Positions 1 through 5,185 of a stretch of DNA of 5,185 nucleotides are shown here, in pieces (position 1 is the first letter of the stretch; each line of letters starts with the position of its first letter). Both the position numbers and the translations under genes were made by a program. The notes below the pieces were generated by a model. It was not told the origin of the DNA. It did not search any database and was given only the letters and a program-made list of their open reading frames with translations. Source of the stretch: Rhodocyclaceae bacterium (GTDB lineage Bacteria > Pseudomonadota > Gammaproteobacteria > Burkholderiales > Rhodocyclaceae). Location: NCBI GenBank assembly GCA_030689585.1, contig JAUYFZ010000080.1, forward strand, positions 1-5,185, written 5' to 3'.

Positions 1-1092
1 AAGGGGGAGGCTGGGAGGGGGATGGGGAATGTGTTTCACGTTAAGCTTGCGAGACTTCGTGCGTTTGATTTGGATTGCAATGCGATTCCTGATGCCGCGA
101 TGACCTTGGCGATTGCGGCCCTGTTCGCCGATGGTCCCAGCACCTTGCGCAATATTGCTTCATGGCGTGTCAAGGAAACAGACCGGATTGCGGCGATGGC
201 GACTGAATTACGCAAGTTGGGGGCGACGGTAGAGGAGGGGGCTGATTTTTTATGCGTCACGCCGCCTGAACGACTCCTTCAAAATGTGACTATTGATACT
301 TACGACGATCACCGCATGGCGATGTGTTTCTCGCTGGTGGCTCTAGGCGGCGTGCCGGTGCGAATCAATGATCCGGGATGTGTGGCCAAAACTTTTCCGG
401 ATTATTTCGACCGCTTTGGAAGCATTGCAGCCCCTGTCATTGCCATTGATGGTCCGTCGGCCTCCGGCAAGGGAACGGTGGCGCAGCGAGTGGCGGCGGC
501 TTTGGGGTTCCAGTTTCTTGCTAGCGGCGCACTTTATCGTCTGACCGCTTTGGCCGCGATGCGAAAGAAACTGGCCCTGGACGATGAAATCGCAATGGCC
601 GCTATAGCCGCTGCACTGTCCGCAGAATTTCTGGATGACCGGATTTTCCTTGCAGGGGAGGACGTGACGGAGGCTATTCGAGTGGAAGAAGTGGGGGGCG
701 GGGCATCGAAAATTGCCTCGCTTCCCCTAGTGCGTGCGGCTCTCTTGCACCGTCAACGCGCTTGGCGAACACTGCCAGGATTAGTGGCCGATGGTCGTGA
801 TATGGGATCGGTGGTCTTTCCTGAAGCGCCTGTCAAAGTGTTTCTGACCGCCTCTCCTGAAGCTCGTGCAAAAAGAAGAGTTAACCAGTTGATCGAAAAG
901 GGAATGCCTGCTAATATCCGCACCCTTTTGCAAGACCTGCAAGAACGCGATGCTCGTGATGCTGCTCGAAGTGTCGCGCCACTCAAGCAGGAAACGGATG
1001 CGCAGCTTGTGGATACGACACAAATGGGCATCGAGGAGGCGGTAGCAACCGTGATGGACATTGTCCGACGGAAGCTACCTTTTGTTAACTAA
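1..1092 (+). CDS. aroA-cmk: Fused 3-phosphoshikimate 1-carboxyvinyltransferase (C-terminal part) / cytidylate kinase, 5' partial
   Basis: The reading frame is open from base 1 and continues off the left edge, so the ATG at 22 is internal. Bases 1-417 encode the last third of EPSP synthase, which joins PEP to shikimate-3-phosphate in the shikimate pathway; by comparison with the E. coli enzyme about 280 residues are missing. Active-site residues are visible: Asp of IPDAAMT (91), Lys and Glu of VKETDR (172, 175), His-Arg of DDHRMAM (310, 313) and Lys of AKTFPDY (388). About five residues later a complete CMP kinase begins (433 on, roughly 218 residues; (d)CMP + ATP to (d)CDP + ADP). It shows the P-loop GPSASGKGT (451-477), ASGALYR, DGRDMG (790-807) and the Arg/Asp/Arg set of RDARDAAR (946, 958, 967). 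No ATG, GTG or TTG lies at the junction, so Cmk has no start of its own. Both enzymes are cytoplasmic. Oddities: Ala (520-522) replaces the usual Asp before SGALYR, and GGGAS replaces GNAAS. The fusion type is known in Betaproteobacteria. Confidence 0.93.
   Translation, partial: KGEAGRGMGNVFHVKLARLRAFDLDCNAIPDAAMTLAIAALFADGPSTLRNIASWRVKETDRIAAMATELRKLGATVEEGADFLCVTPPERLLQNVTIDTYDDHRMAMCFSLVALGGVPVRINDPGCVAKTFPDYFDRFGSIAAPVIAIDGPSASGKGTVAQRVAAALGFQFLASGALYRLTALAAMRKKLALDDEIAMAAIAAALSAEFLDDRIFLAGEDVTEAIRVEEVGGGASKIASLPLVRAALLHRQRAWRTLPGLVADGRDMGSVVFPEAPVKVFLTASPEARAKRRVNQLIEKGMPANIRTLLQDLQERDARDAARSVAPLKQETDAQLVDTTQMGIEEAVATVMDIVRRKLPFVN
3..27 (+). other. Putative G-quadruplex motif within aroA coding strand
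   Basis: Four runs of at least three G (3-7, 13-15, 17-21, 24-27) are separated by loops of 5, 1 and 2 bases, which satisfies the usual G3+N1-7 rule. The motif is on the coding strand, so the mRNA would carry it too. It encodes a glycine-rich, poorly conserved stretch just before the conserved LRAFDLDCN segment of EPSP synthase. Whether it folds is not shown, and sequence quality at the window edge is unknown. Confidence 0.45.
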
Positions 1093-1093
1093 C

Positions 1094-1116
1094 CCGTTGT
1101 GGTTTGACGGTTTTTT
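1094..1116 (+). terminator. Weak hairpin followed by T6 between cmk and rpsA
   Basis: CCGTT (1094-1098) can pair with GACGG (1106-1110): four Watson-Crick pairs plus one T-G wobble around a 7-base loop, followed directly by six T (1111-1116). The shape is that of an intrinsic terminator or attenuator, but the stem is short for an efficient one. It occupies most of the only sizeable intergenic gap and ends just before the rpsA start region. It could equally be chance. Confidence 0.2.
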
Positions 1117-1129
1117 GGAAATGTCATCT

Positions 1130-2821
1130 ATGTCTGTTGAAATGGAAAGTTTTGCCGCGCTGTTTGAGGAAAGTCTCCAGCGTCAGGAAATGCGTGCCGG
1201 TGAAGTGATTACGGCGGAAGTGGTCCGTGTTGATCCGAATTTCGTGGTGGTCAACGCAGGACTTAAATCCGAATCCTTTATTGCAGCCGAAGAATTCAAG
1301 AATGATCGCGGTGAAATCGAAGTCAAACCCGGTGATTTTGTGCTGGTGGCTATCGAGATGCTCGAAGACGGCTATGGCGAAACGCGGCTTTCCCGCGACA
1401 AGGCCAAGCGTATCGCCGCATGGAACGACCTCGATAAAGCCATGACGGAGAACATTCTCGTCAAGGGCTTCATCACCGGTAAGGTAAAAGGTGGTCTAAC
1501 TGTTATGGCCAATGGCATTCGCGCCTTCCTGCCCGGTTCATTGGTGGATACCCGTCCTGTCAAGGACACGACACCTTTCGAGGGCAAGGAATTTGAATTC
1601 AGAGTGATCAAGCTGGACAGAAAACGCAACAACGTTGTGCTTTCCCGTCGTGCCGTGCTCGAAGCCAACATGGGTGAAGATCGTCAGAAACTCCTAGATA
1701 ACCTCAAGGAAGGCACGATCGTCAAGGGTATCGTCAAGAACATCACCGACTACGGTGCTTTTGTGGATCTGGGTGGCATCGATGGCTTGCTGCATATTAC
1801 CGATCTCGCTTGGCGGCGCGTGCGGCATCCTTCGGAAGTGGTCAATGTTGGCGACGAAGTGACGGCCCGAATTCTCAAGTTCGATCAGGAAAAAAATCGC
1901 GTTTCGTTGGGCATGAAGCAGTTGGGCGACGATCCGTGGTCAGGTATTGCACGTCGTTACCCGCAGGGTACGCGTCTGTTTGGCAAGATCACGAATCTGA
2001 CGGATTACGGCGCATTCGCCGAAATCGAACAGGGCATCGAAGGATTGGTCCATGTGTCTGAAATGGATTGGACGAACAAGAACATTCATCCGACCAAAGT
2101 AGTGCAGTTGGGCGATGAAGTTGAAGTCATGATTCTTGAAATTGATGAAGATCGCCGTCGTATTTCCTTAGGCATGAAGCAGTGCCAGCCGAACCCGTGG
2201 GATGATTTTGCAATCAACCACAAGAAGGGTGACAAGGTACGGGGTGCCATCAAGTCGATCACTGACTTTGGTATCTTCATTGGCTTACCCGGTGGTATTG
2301 ACGGGTTGGTGCATCTGTCTGATCTTTCCTGGTCTGCGACCGGAGATTCTGCCAAGCAGAGCTTCAAGAAAGGCGATGAAGTTGAGGCCGTGGTGCTTTC
2401 CATCGATGTCGAAAAAGAGCGTATTTCCCTCGGTGTCAAACAGATGGATGGCGACCCCTTCACGAACTATGTCGCCACGCATGACAAAAACAGTGTGGTG
2501 AATGGCACCGTGAAGAGTGTGGATGCGAGGGGGGCCGTGGTGGATCTCGGCGGTGATATTGAAGGTTATCTGCGGGCTTCCGAAGCTTCCCGTGATCGCG
2601 TTGAAGACATGCGTTCCCTGTTCAAGGAGGGAGATGCGGTTGAAGCGATGATCATCAATGTGGATCGCAAATCCCGTTCGATCAATCTGTCGATCAAAGC
2701 CAAGGATCAAAACGACCATGCCGAGGCCATGCAGAAGATAGCGGTCGATAACAGTAGTGCAGCCAGCGGTACGACGAATCTGGGTGCGTTGCTCAAAGCC
2801 AAACTGAATCAGCAATCGTAA
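1130..2821 (+). CDS. rpsA: 30S ribosomal protein S1
   Basis: S1 binds mRNA on the 30S subunit and helps recruit and unfold messages, especially those with weak Shine-Dalgarno sequences. The 563-residue product has the short N-terminal ribosome-anchoring helix ([12 protein letters not shown]) followed by six S1 OB-fold domains at about residues 24-90, 108-174, 195-263, 280-350, 367-437 and 454-523. Landmarks include [12 protein letters not shown] in domain 2, the [19 protein letters not shown] block in domain 3, [16 protein letters not shown] sequence in domain 4 and [19 protein letters not shown] in domain 5. Length matches the family (E. coli 557), and the end [13 protein letters not shown] is betaproteobacterial in style. 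Start choice: ATGs lie at 1121, 1130 and 1142, all in frame; 1130 has GGAA (1117-1120) nine bases upstream, whereas 1121 has no suitable site. The in-frame TTG at 1061 lies inside cmk and is unlikely. S1 is autoregulated in E. coli; no such site was identified here. Confidence 0.96.
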   Translation: MSVEMESFAALFEESLQRQEMRAGEVITAEVVRVDPNFVVVNAGLKSESFIAAEEFKNDRGEIEVKPGDFVLVAIEMLEDGYGETRLSRDKAKRIAAWNDLDKAMTENILVKGFITGKVKGGLTVMANGIRAFLPGSLVDTRPVKDTTPFEGKEFEFRVIKLDRKRNNVVLSRRAVLEANMGEDRQKLLDNLKEGTIVKGIVKNITDYGAFVDLGGIDGLLHITDLAWRRVRHPSEVVNVGDEVTARILKFDQEKNRVSLGMKQLGDDPWSGIARRYPQGTRLFGKITNLTDYGAFAEIEQGIEGLVHVSEMDWTNKNIHPTKVVQLGDEVEVMILEIDEDRRRISLGMKQCQPNPWDDFAINHKKGDKVRGAIKSITDFGIFIGLPGGIDGLVHLSDLSWSATGDSAKQSFKKGDEVEAVVLSIDVEKERISLGVKQMDGDPFTNYVATHDKNSVVNGTVKSVDARGAVVDLGGDIEGYLRASEASRDRVEDMRSLFKEGDAVEAMIINVDRKSRSINLSIKAKDQNDHAEAMQKIAVDNSSAASGTTNLGALLKAKLNQQS

Positions 2822-2828
2822 AACCATC

Positions 2829-3113
2829 ATGACAAAATCTGAACTGATTGACAAACTGGCGGTGCGTTTTCCTCAGTTGGCTTCCGGGGACGTTGATTTC
2901 TCAGCGAACGTCATGCTCGATGCGATGGCCGCCTCGTTGGTGGGCGGTGATCGTATTGAGATACGTGGTTTTGGCAGTTTCTCCATCAATCACCGCCCCC
3001 CGCGCATTGGACGTAATCCGAAGACGGGAGAGAAAGTGGACGTTCCCGCAAAAGCCGTGCCACATTTCAAGGCAGGCAAGGAATTGCGCGAACGTGTGGA
3101 TTGTGTGAACTGA
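2829..3113 (+). CDS. ihfB: Integration host factor subunit beta
   Basis: IHF-beta pairs with IHF-alpha (not in this window) to form a sequence-specific DNA-bending protein used in nucleoid structure, transcription, replication and recombination. The 94-residue product has exactly the E. coli length and aligns without gaps: MTKSELI start, helical dimerisation region (about 1-40), [11 protein letters not shown], and the DNA-binding beta arm with [10 protein letters not shown], where Pro64 is the residue that intercalates and kinks DNA. Glu44 and Arg46, which contact the consensus site in E. coli IHF-beta, are conserved, and VPHF-KxGKELR closes the fold. This specificity, plus location after rpsA, favours IHF-beta over HU. 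The gene begins 7 bases after the rpsA stop without a recognisable Shine-Dalgarno, so translation probably depends on coupling to rpsA. Its stop TGA shares one base with the lapA ATG. Confidence 0.96.
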   Translation: MTKSELIDKLAVRFPQLASGDVDFSANVMLDAMAASLVGGDRIEIRGFGSFSINHRPPRIGRNPKTGEKVDVPAKAVPHFKAGKELRERVDCVN

Positions 3114-3130
3114 TGGCGTGGATGGCTTGG
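3113..3130 (+). repeat. 9-bp tandem duplication spanning the lapA start codon
   Basis: ATGGCGTGG (3113-3121) is followed immediately by ATGGCTTGG (3122-3130), identical at 8 of 9 positions. In frame it encodes Met-Ala-Trp twice and gives lapA two consecutive potential start codons. Confidence 0.6.
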
Positions 3131-3367
3131 CCGATTTGGCTGTTGCGAGGATGCGTCTTTGTGTTTTTGTTTGCCCTGGCACTCAAAAACAGTGCGTTGG
3201 TTGATCTGAAGTTTTTTCTAGTTCCAGTCTGGCAGGTGCCGTTATCGGCGGCCCTGCTGGGGGCTTTCGCCCTAGGCGTTGTTGTCGGCATGGTGGTGGC
3301 TGCCATGATGCGTCATCGCCAGGGTGCGCCGCAGTCATCGTCGCAGTCATCGTCGCAGTTATCGTGA
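3113..3367 (+). CDS. lapA: Lipopolysaccharide assembly protein A (LapA domain, small inner-membrane protein)
   Basis: LapA is a small inner-membrane protein that works with LapB in controlling LPS synthesis. The 84-residue product has two hydrophobic helices, about residues 9-25 and 43-65, joined by a short loop with the NSALVDLKFFL pattern typical of LapA/DUF1049 (a short Asn/aliphatic turn followed by a beta-like stretch). Sequence similarity to E. coli LapA is low, so the call rests on topology, the loop pattern and position directly before lapB. The ATG at 3113 overlaps the ihfB stop by one base (TGATG); an alternative ATG at 3122 arises because the first three codons (Met-Ala-Trp) are tandemly duplicated. 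No good Shine-Dalgarno is seen (GGA at 3098-3100 is 12 bases away), suggesting coupling. The tail after the second helix is short and polar, ending in [11 protein letters not shown] from a 12-bp repeat, and lacks the longer helical tail of E. coli LapA. Confidence 0.85.
   Translation: MAWMAWPIWLLRGCVFVFLFALALKNSALVDLKFFLVPVWQVPLSAALLGAFALGVVVGMVVAAMMRHRQGAPQSSSQSSSQLS
3331..3366 (+). repeat. Three tandem 12-bp units at the 3' end of lapA
   Basis: GCAGTCATCGTC occurs at 3331-3342 and 3343-3354, and a third copy with two changes (GCAGTTATCGTG) at 3355-3366. The unit length is a multiple of three, so the frame is kept and the LapA tail reads Gln-Ser-Ser-Ser twice, then Gln-Leu-Ser. The last unit contains the GTG start of lapB (3364) and the first two bases of the lapA stop codon. 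Confidence 0.85.
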
Positions 3368-4530
3368 TAGGAATCGAACTTTGGTGGCTTCTGGCCTTGC
3401 CCGTATTTTTCGGGTTGGGCTGGGTAGCTGCTCGTATCGACCTCACCCATCTACTGCACGAATCCCGTGCGTTACCGCGATCCTATTTCAAGGGTCTTAA
3501 TTTCCTGCTCAATAAGGAACCTGATAAGGCGATTGAGGCTTTTCTGGAAGCGGTCAAAATCGATCCTGGGACGATTGAACTTCATTGTGCTCTGGGCAGT
3601 CTATTTCGACGGCGCGGTGAGGCAGACCGGGCGATTCGAATGCATCAGAATCTAGTGGATCGTGAAGATCTGCCGAATGATCAACGATTGCATGCCCTCG
3701 CTGAATTGGGGCAGGACTATCTGAAAGCGGGATTGCTTGATCGTGCTGAAGAAATCTTCCTGAAATTGTCCGACACGGATCGCAAGGAAGAAGCCCAGCG
3801 TGCTCTGCTTGAAATTTATCAGCAGGAAAAAGAATGGCAGAAATCCATTGAAATGGAGAGTCGCTTACCCGATACCCGTCAATCATTGATTGCCCAGTTT
3901 TTCTGTGAAATGGCGGCCAACGATATTTTGCATAGCCGATGGGATGCCGCCCTTCTGCATTTGGGTGAGGCTGTCGCCCATCACAGAAAATGCGTGCGTG
4001 CCACGCTTCTGGCGGGAGAACTGGCTTGGGCGACGGGTCGTCCGATGGAGGCCATCGAGACATGGAATCGCATCGAACAACAAGATCCCGCCTACCTTTC
4101 GCTGGTTGCAGAAAAACTTTTGATGGCTTACCACCAAGTGGGGCGCAGCACAGAGGGCGTGCAATTATTGCGTGGTTATATGGAACGGCATCCTTCGTTG
4201 GATTTATTGGAAGCAACTTTTCGTGCCGAATTTGATTATGGTGACGCGGAATCTGCGTATCGCTTGGTGCGCGATGAGTTAAAACGAAACCCGACGCTGC
4301 TGGGGCTTGAAAAACTCATCGAAGCACAGGCGCGGGTGGCATCGCCGGAGCGTCGTCCTGATCTGGAACTTATTAAAACATTGCTTCACAACCACACGCG
4401 TCGTGTCGCCCGTTATTGTTGCAATCAATGTGGTTTCAAAGCCAAACAGTTTCACTGGCGTTGTCCGGCCTGCGGTGGCTGGGAAACTTATCCCCCGAAA
4501 CGCTCTGAGGAGTTTGATATTACGTTATGA
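3364..4530 (+). CDS. lapB: Lipopolysaccharide assembly protein B (TPR and rubredoxin-like zinc domain)
   Basis: LapB (YciM) is an inner-membrane-anchored cytoplasmic protein that in E. coli promotes FtsH-dependent degradation of LpxC, the committed enzyme of lipid A synthesis. The 388-residue product (E. coli 389) has an N-terminal membrane anchor (about residues 5-22), then the conserved [20 protein letters not shown] start of a TPR array running to about residue 340, including [19 protein letters not shown] and [20 protein letters not shown]-terminal rubredoxin-like domain has two CxxC pairs, Cys353/Cys356 and Cys367/Cys370, ending CGGWETYPP. An extra Cys352 sits beside the first ligand. 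The start is GTG at 3364, which overlaps the lapA stop in GTGA; no purine-rich ribosome site precedes it, so reinitiation after lapA is likely. The stop overlaps the ugd start in ATGA. Identity is very secure; only the exact start is open, and no ATG lies nearby in frame. Confidence 0.95.
   Translation: MIGIELWWLLALPVFFGLGWVAARIDLTHLLHESRALPRSYFKGLNFLLNKEPDKAIEAFLEAVKIDPGTIELHCALGSLFRRRGEADRAIRMHQNLVDREDLPNDQRLHALAELGQDYLKAGLLDRAEEIFLKLSDTDRKEEAQRALLEIYQQEKEWQKSIEMESRLPDTRQSLIAQFFCEMAANDILHSRWDAALLHLGEAVAHHRKCVRATLLAGELAWATGRPMEAIETWNRIEQQDPAYLSLVAEKLLMAYHQVGRSTEGVQLLRGYMERHPSLDLLEATFRAEFDYGDAESAYRLVRDELKRNPTLLGLEKLIEAQARVASPERRPDLELIKTLLHNHTRRVARYCCNQCGFKAKQFHWRCPACGGWETYPPKRSEEFDITL
4507..4512 (+). 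promoter_or_regulatory. Candidate ribosome binding site for ugd, long spacing
   Basis: GAGGAG lies inside the last codons of lapB, 14 bases before the ugd ATG at 4527. It is the clearest Shine-Dalgarno-like sequence at any gene junction here, but the spacing is longer than usual. The ugd start itself is fixed by the conserved [13 protein letters not shown]-terminus, so coupling through the ATGA overlap may matter more than this site. Confidence 0.35.
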
Positions 4531-5185
4531 AAATTACTGTGATTGGAACCGGCTATGTCGGTTTGGTATCAGGCACGTGTCTGGCTGAAGTCGGCAACGA
4601 TGTGCTTTGTCTGGATGTGGATGCCAAAAAAATCCAGCTTTTGAACGAGGGCGGCATTCCTATCCATGAACCCGGGCTGGCGGCCAGAGTAGCGCACAAT
4701 CGTGCGGCGGGACGGCTGCGTTTTACAACGAACATTGAAGAAGCGGCGGCTCACGGGTCGGTTCAGTTTATTGCGGTGGGCACGCCGCCCGATGAGGATG
4801 GTTCGGCTGATTTGCAATATGTGGTGGCGGCAGCCCGAAATATCGGTCGTTATATGACCGGTTACAAACTGATCGTCGATAAATCCACCGTGCCGGTGGG
4901 CACCGCAGACAAAGTGCACGCGGCGATTGCAGAGGAGCTACAGCGTCGTGACGTGAATTTTGACTATAGCGTGGCGTCCAATCCGGAATTTCTCAAGGAA
5001 GGCGCGGCGGTCGAAGACTTCATGAAACCTGATCGCATCGTGGTCGGCATTGCTTCCGGTGATGTGCGTGCGACGGAGCTGATGCGCCAGATTTACGCTC
5101 CCTTTCAGCGGAATCACGAGCGGTTGATTGTTATGGATGTGCGTTCGGCAGAATTAACAAAATATGCCGCCAACGCCATGCTCGC
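4527..5185 (+). CDS. ugd: UDP-glucose 6-dehydrogenase, 3' partial
   Basis: Ugd oxidises UDP-glucose twice with NAD+ to UDP-glucuronate in the cytoplasm, a precursor for capsule or exopolysaccharide and for aminoarabinose modification of lipid A. The 219 visible residues are the NAD-binding half of a protein usually about 440-460 long. Seen are the Rossmann motif GTGYVG (residues 7-12), the acidic pair in LDVD (30, 32), [13 protein letters not shown] (85 on), KSTVPVGT (119-126), NPEFLKEG (152-159, with the Glu154 counterpart of the catalytic region) and [11 protein letters not shown] (209-219) with Lys212 and Asn216. The catalytic cysteine (GGSCFPKD-type motif) lies beyond the right edge, so completeness cannot be judged. 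The start overlaps the lapB stop in ATGA. GDP-mannose dehydrogenase and UDP-ManNAc dehydrogenase are related families; the motif set and N-terminus fit UDP-glucose dehydrogenase best. Confidence 0.93.
   Translation, partial: MKITVIGTGYVGLVSGTCLAEVGNDVLCLDVDAKKIQLLNEGGIPIHEPGLAARVAHNRAAGRLRFTTNIEEAAAHGSVQFIAVGTPPDEDGSADLQYVVAAARNIGRYMTGYKLIVDKSTVPVGTADKVHAAIAEELQRRDVNFDYSVASNPEFLKEGAAVEDFMKPDRIVVGIASGDVRATELMRQIYAPFQRNHERLIVMDVRSAELTKYAANAML

Noticed and set aside
36..260. Minus-strand open frame opposite the AroA segment
   Set aside because: It overlaps conserved EPSP synthase active-site codons on the other strand and has no identifiable domain.
1061..1129. TTG start giving a longer S1 protein (586 residues)
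   Set aside because: The extra residues lie inside the end of cmk, have no S1 counterpart and no ribosome site; ATG at 1130 (or 1121/1142) matches the family N-terminus.
1104..1132. TTGACG as a -35 element of an rpsA promoter
   Set aside because: No acceptable -10 hexamer occurs at 16-18 bases, and the transcript would start within or after the rpsA start codon.
2285..2854. Minus-strand open frame (189 codons) opposite the end of rpsA and start of ihfB
   Set aside because: It is antisense to two conserved genes, with repeated His/Ile-rich composition mirroring S1 domain repeats and no family resemblance.
3554..4216. Long minus-strand open frame (220 codons) opposite lapB
   Set aside because: It lies wholly antisense to a confidently identified gene, shows no recognisable motif, and is rich in Pro, His and Arg as expected from reading lapB codons backwards.
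1..5185. A novel defence, mobile or otherwise undescribed system
   Set aside because: Every reading frame of substance belongs to a known housekeeping family in a conserved order; there are no mobile-element, toxin, nuclease or array signatures.

Overview
The window looks like an ordinary piece of a betaproteobacterial chromosome. The evidence is the order aroA/cmk - rpsA - ihfB - lapA - lapB - ugd, all on the + strand, and the character of the proteins: the S1 C-terminus resembles neisserial S1 as I remember it, and IHF-beta and LapB align residue by residue with their E. coli counterparts. Base composition is moderate, around half G+C by eye. I cannot name a genus. The aroA-cmk gene fusion is a known arrangement in some Betaproteobacteria.

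Layout. Positions 1-1092 hold the 3' part of a fused gene: the C-terminal third of EPSP synthase (AroA) runs without a stop into a complete cytidylate kinase (Cmk). After a 37-base gap comes rpsA (1130-2821), encoding six-domain ribosomal protein S1. ihfB (2829-3113) follows after 7 bases and encodes the beta subunit of integration host factor. From there the genes overlap: ihfB/lapA share one base (TGATG), lapA/lapB share four (GTGA), and lapB/ugd share four (ATGA). lapA (3113-3367) encodes a small two-helix inner-membrane protein. lapB (3364-4530) encodes the TPR/rubredoxin-like regulator of lipopolysaccharide synthesis. ugd (4527 to the window end, partial) encodes UDP-glucose 6-dehydrogenase. 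There is no gene-free stretch longer than 37 bases, and no RNA gene, insertion sequence, CRISPR array or attachment site was seen.

How the genes fit together. The set reads as one co-transcribed, translationally coupled unit. The first part serves aromatic amino acid and pyrimidine nucleotide metabolism (AroA-Cmk), translation (S1) and nucleoid architecture (IHF-beta). The second part serves the cell envelope: LapA/LapB balance LPS synthesis by controlling LpxC stability, and Ugd makes UDP-glucuronate, a precursor for LPS modification or exopolysaccharide.

I found no new biological system. The points most worth a second look are a four-run G-quadruplex motif at the extreme left edge inside aroA, the nearly linker-free AroA-Cmk fusion, an Asp-to-Ala change (plus an Asn-to-Gly change) in otherwise conserved Cmk motifs, and two small in-frame tandem duplications at the two ends of lapA.
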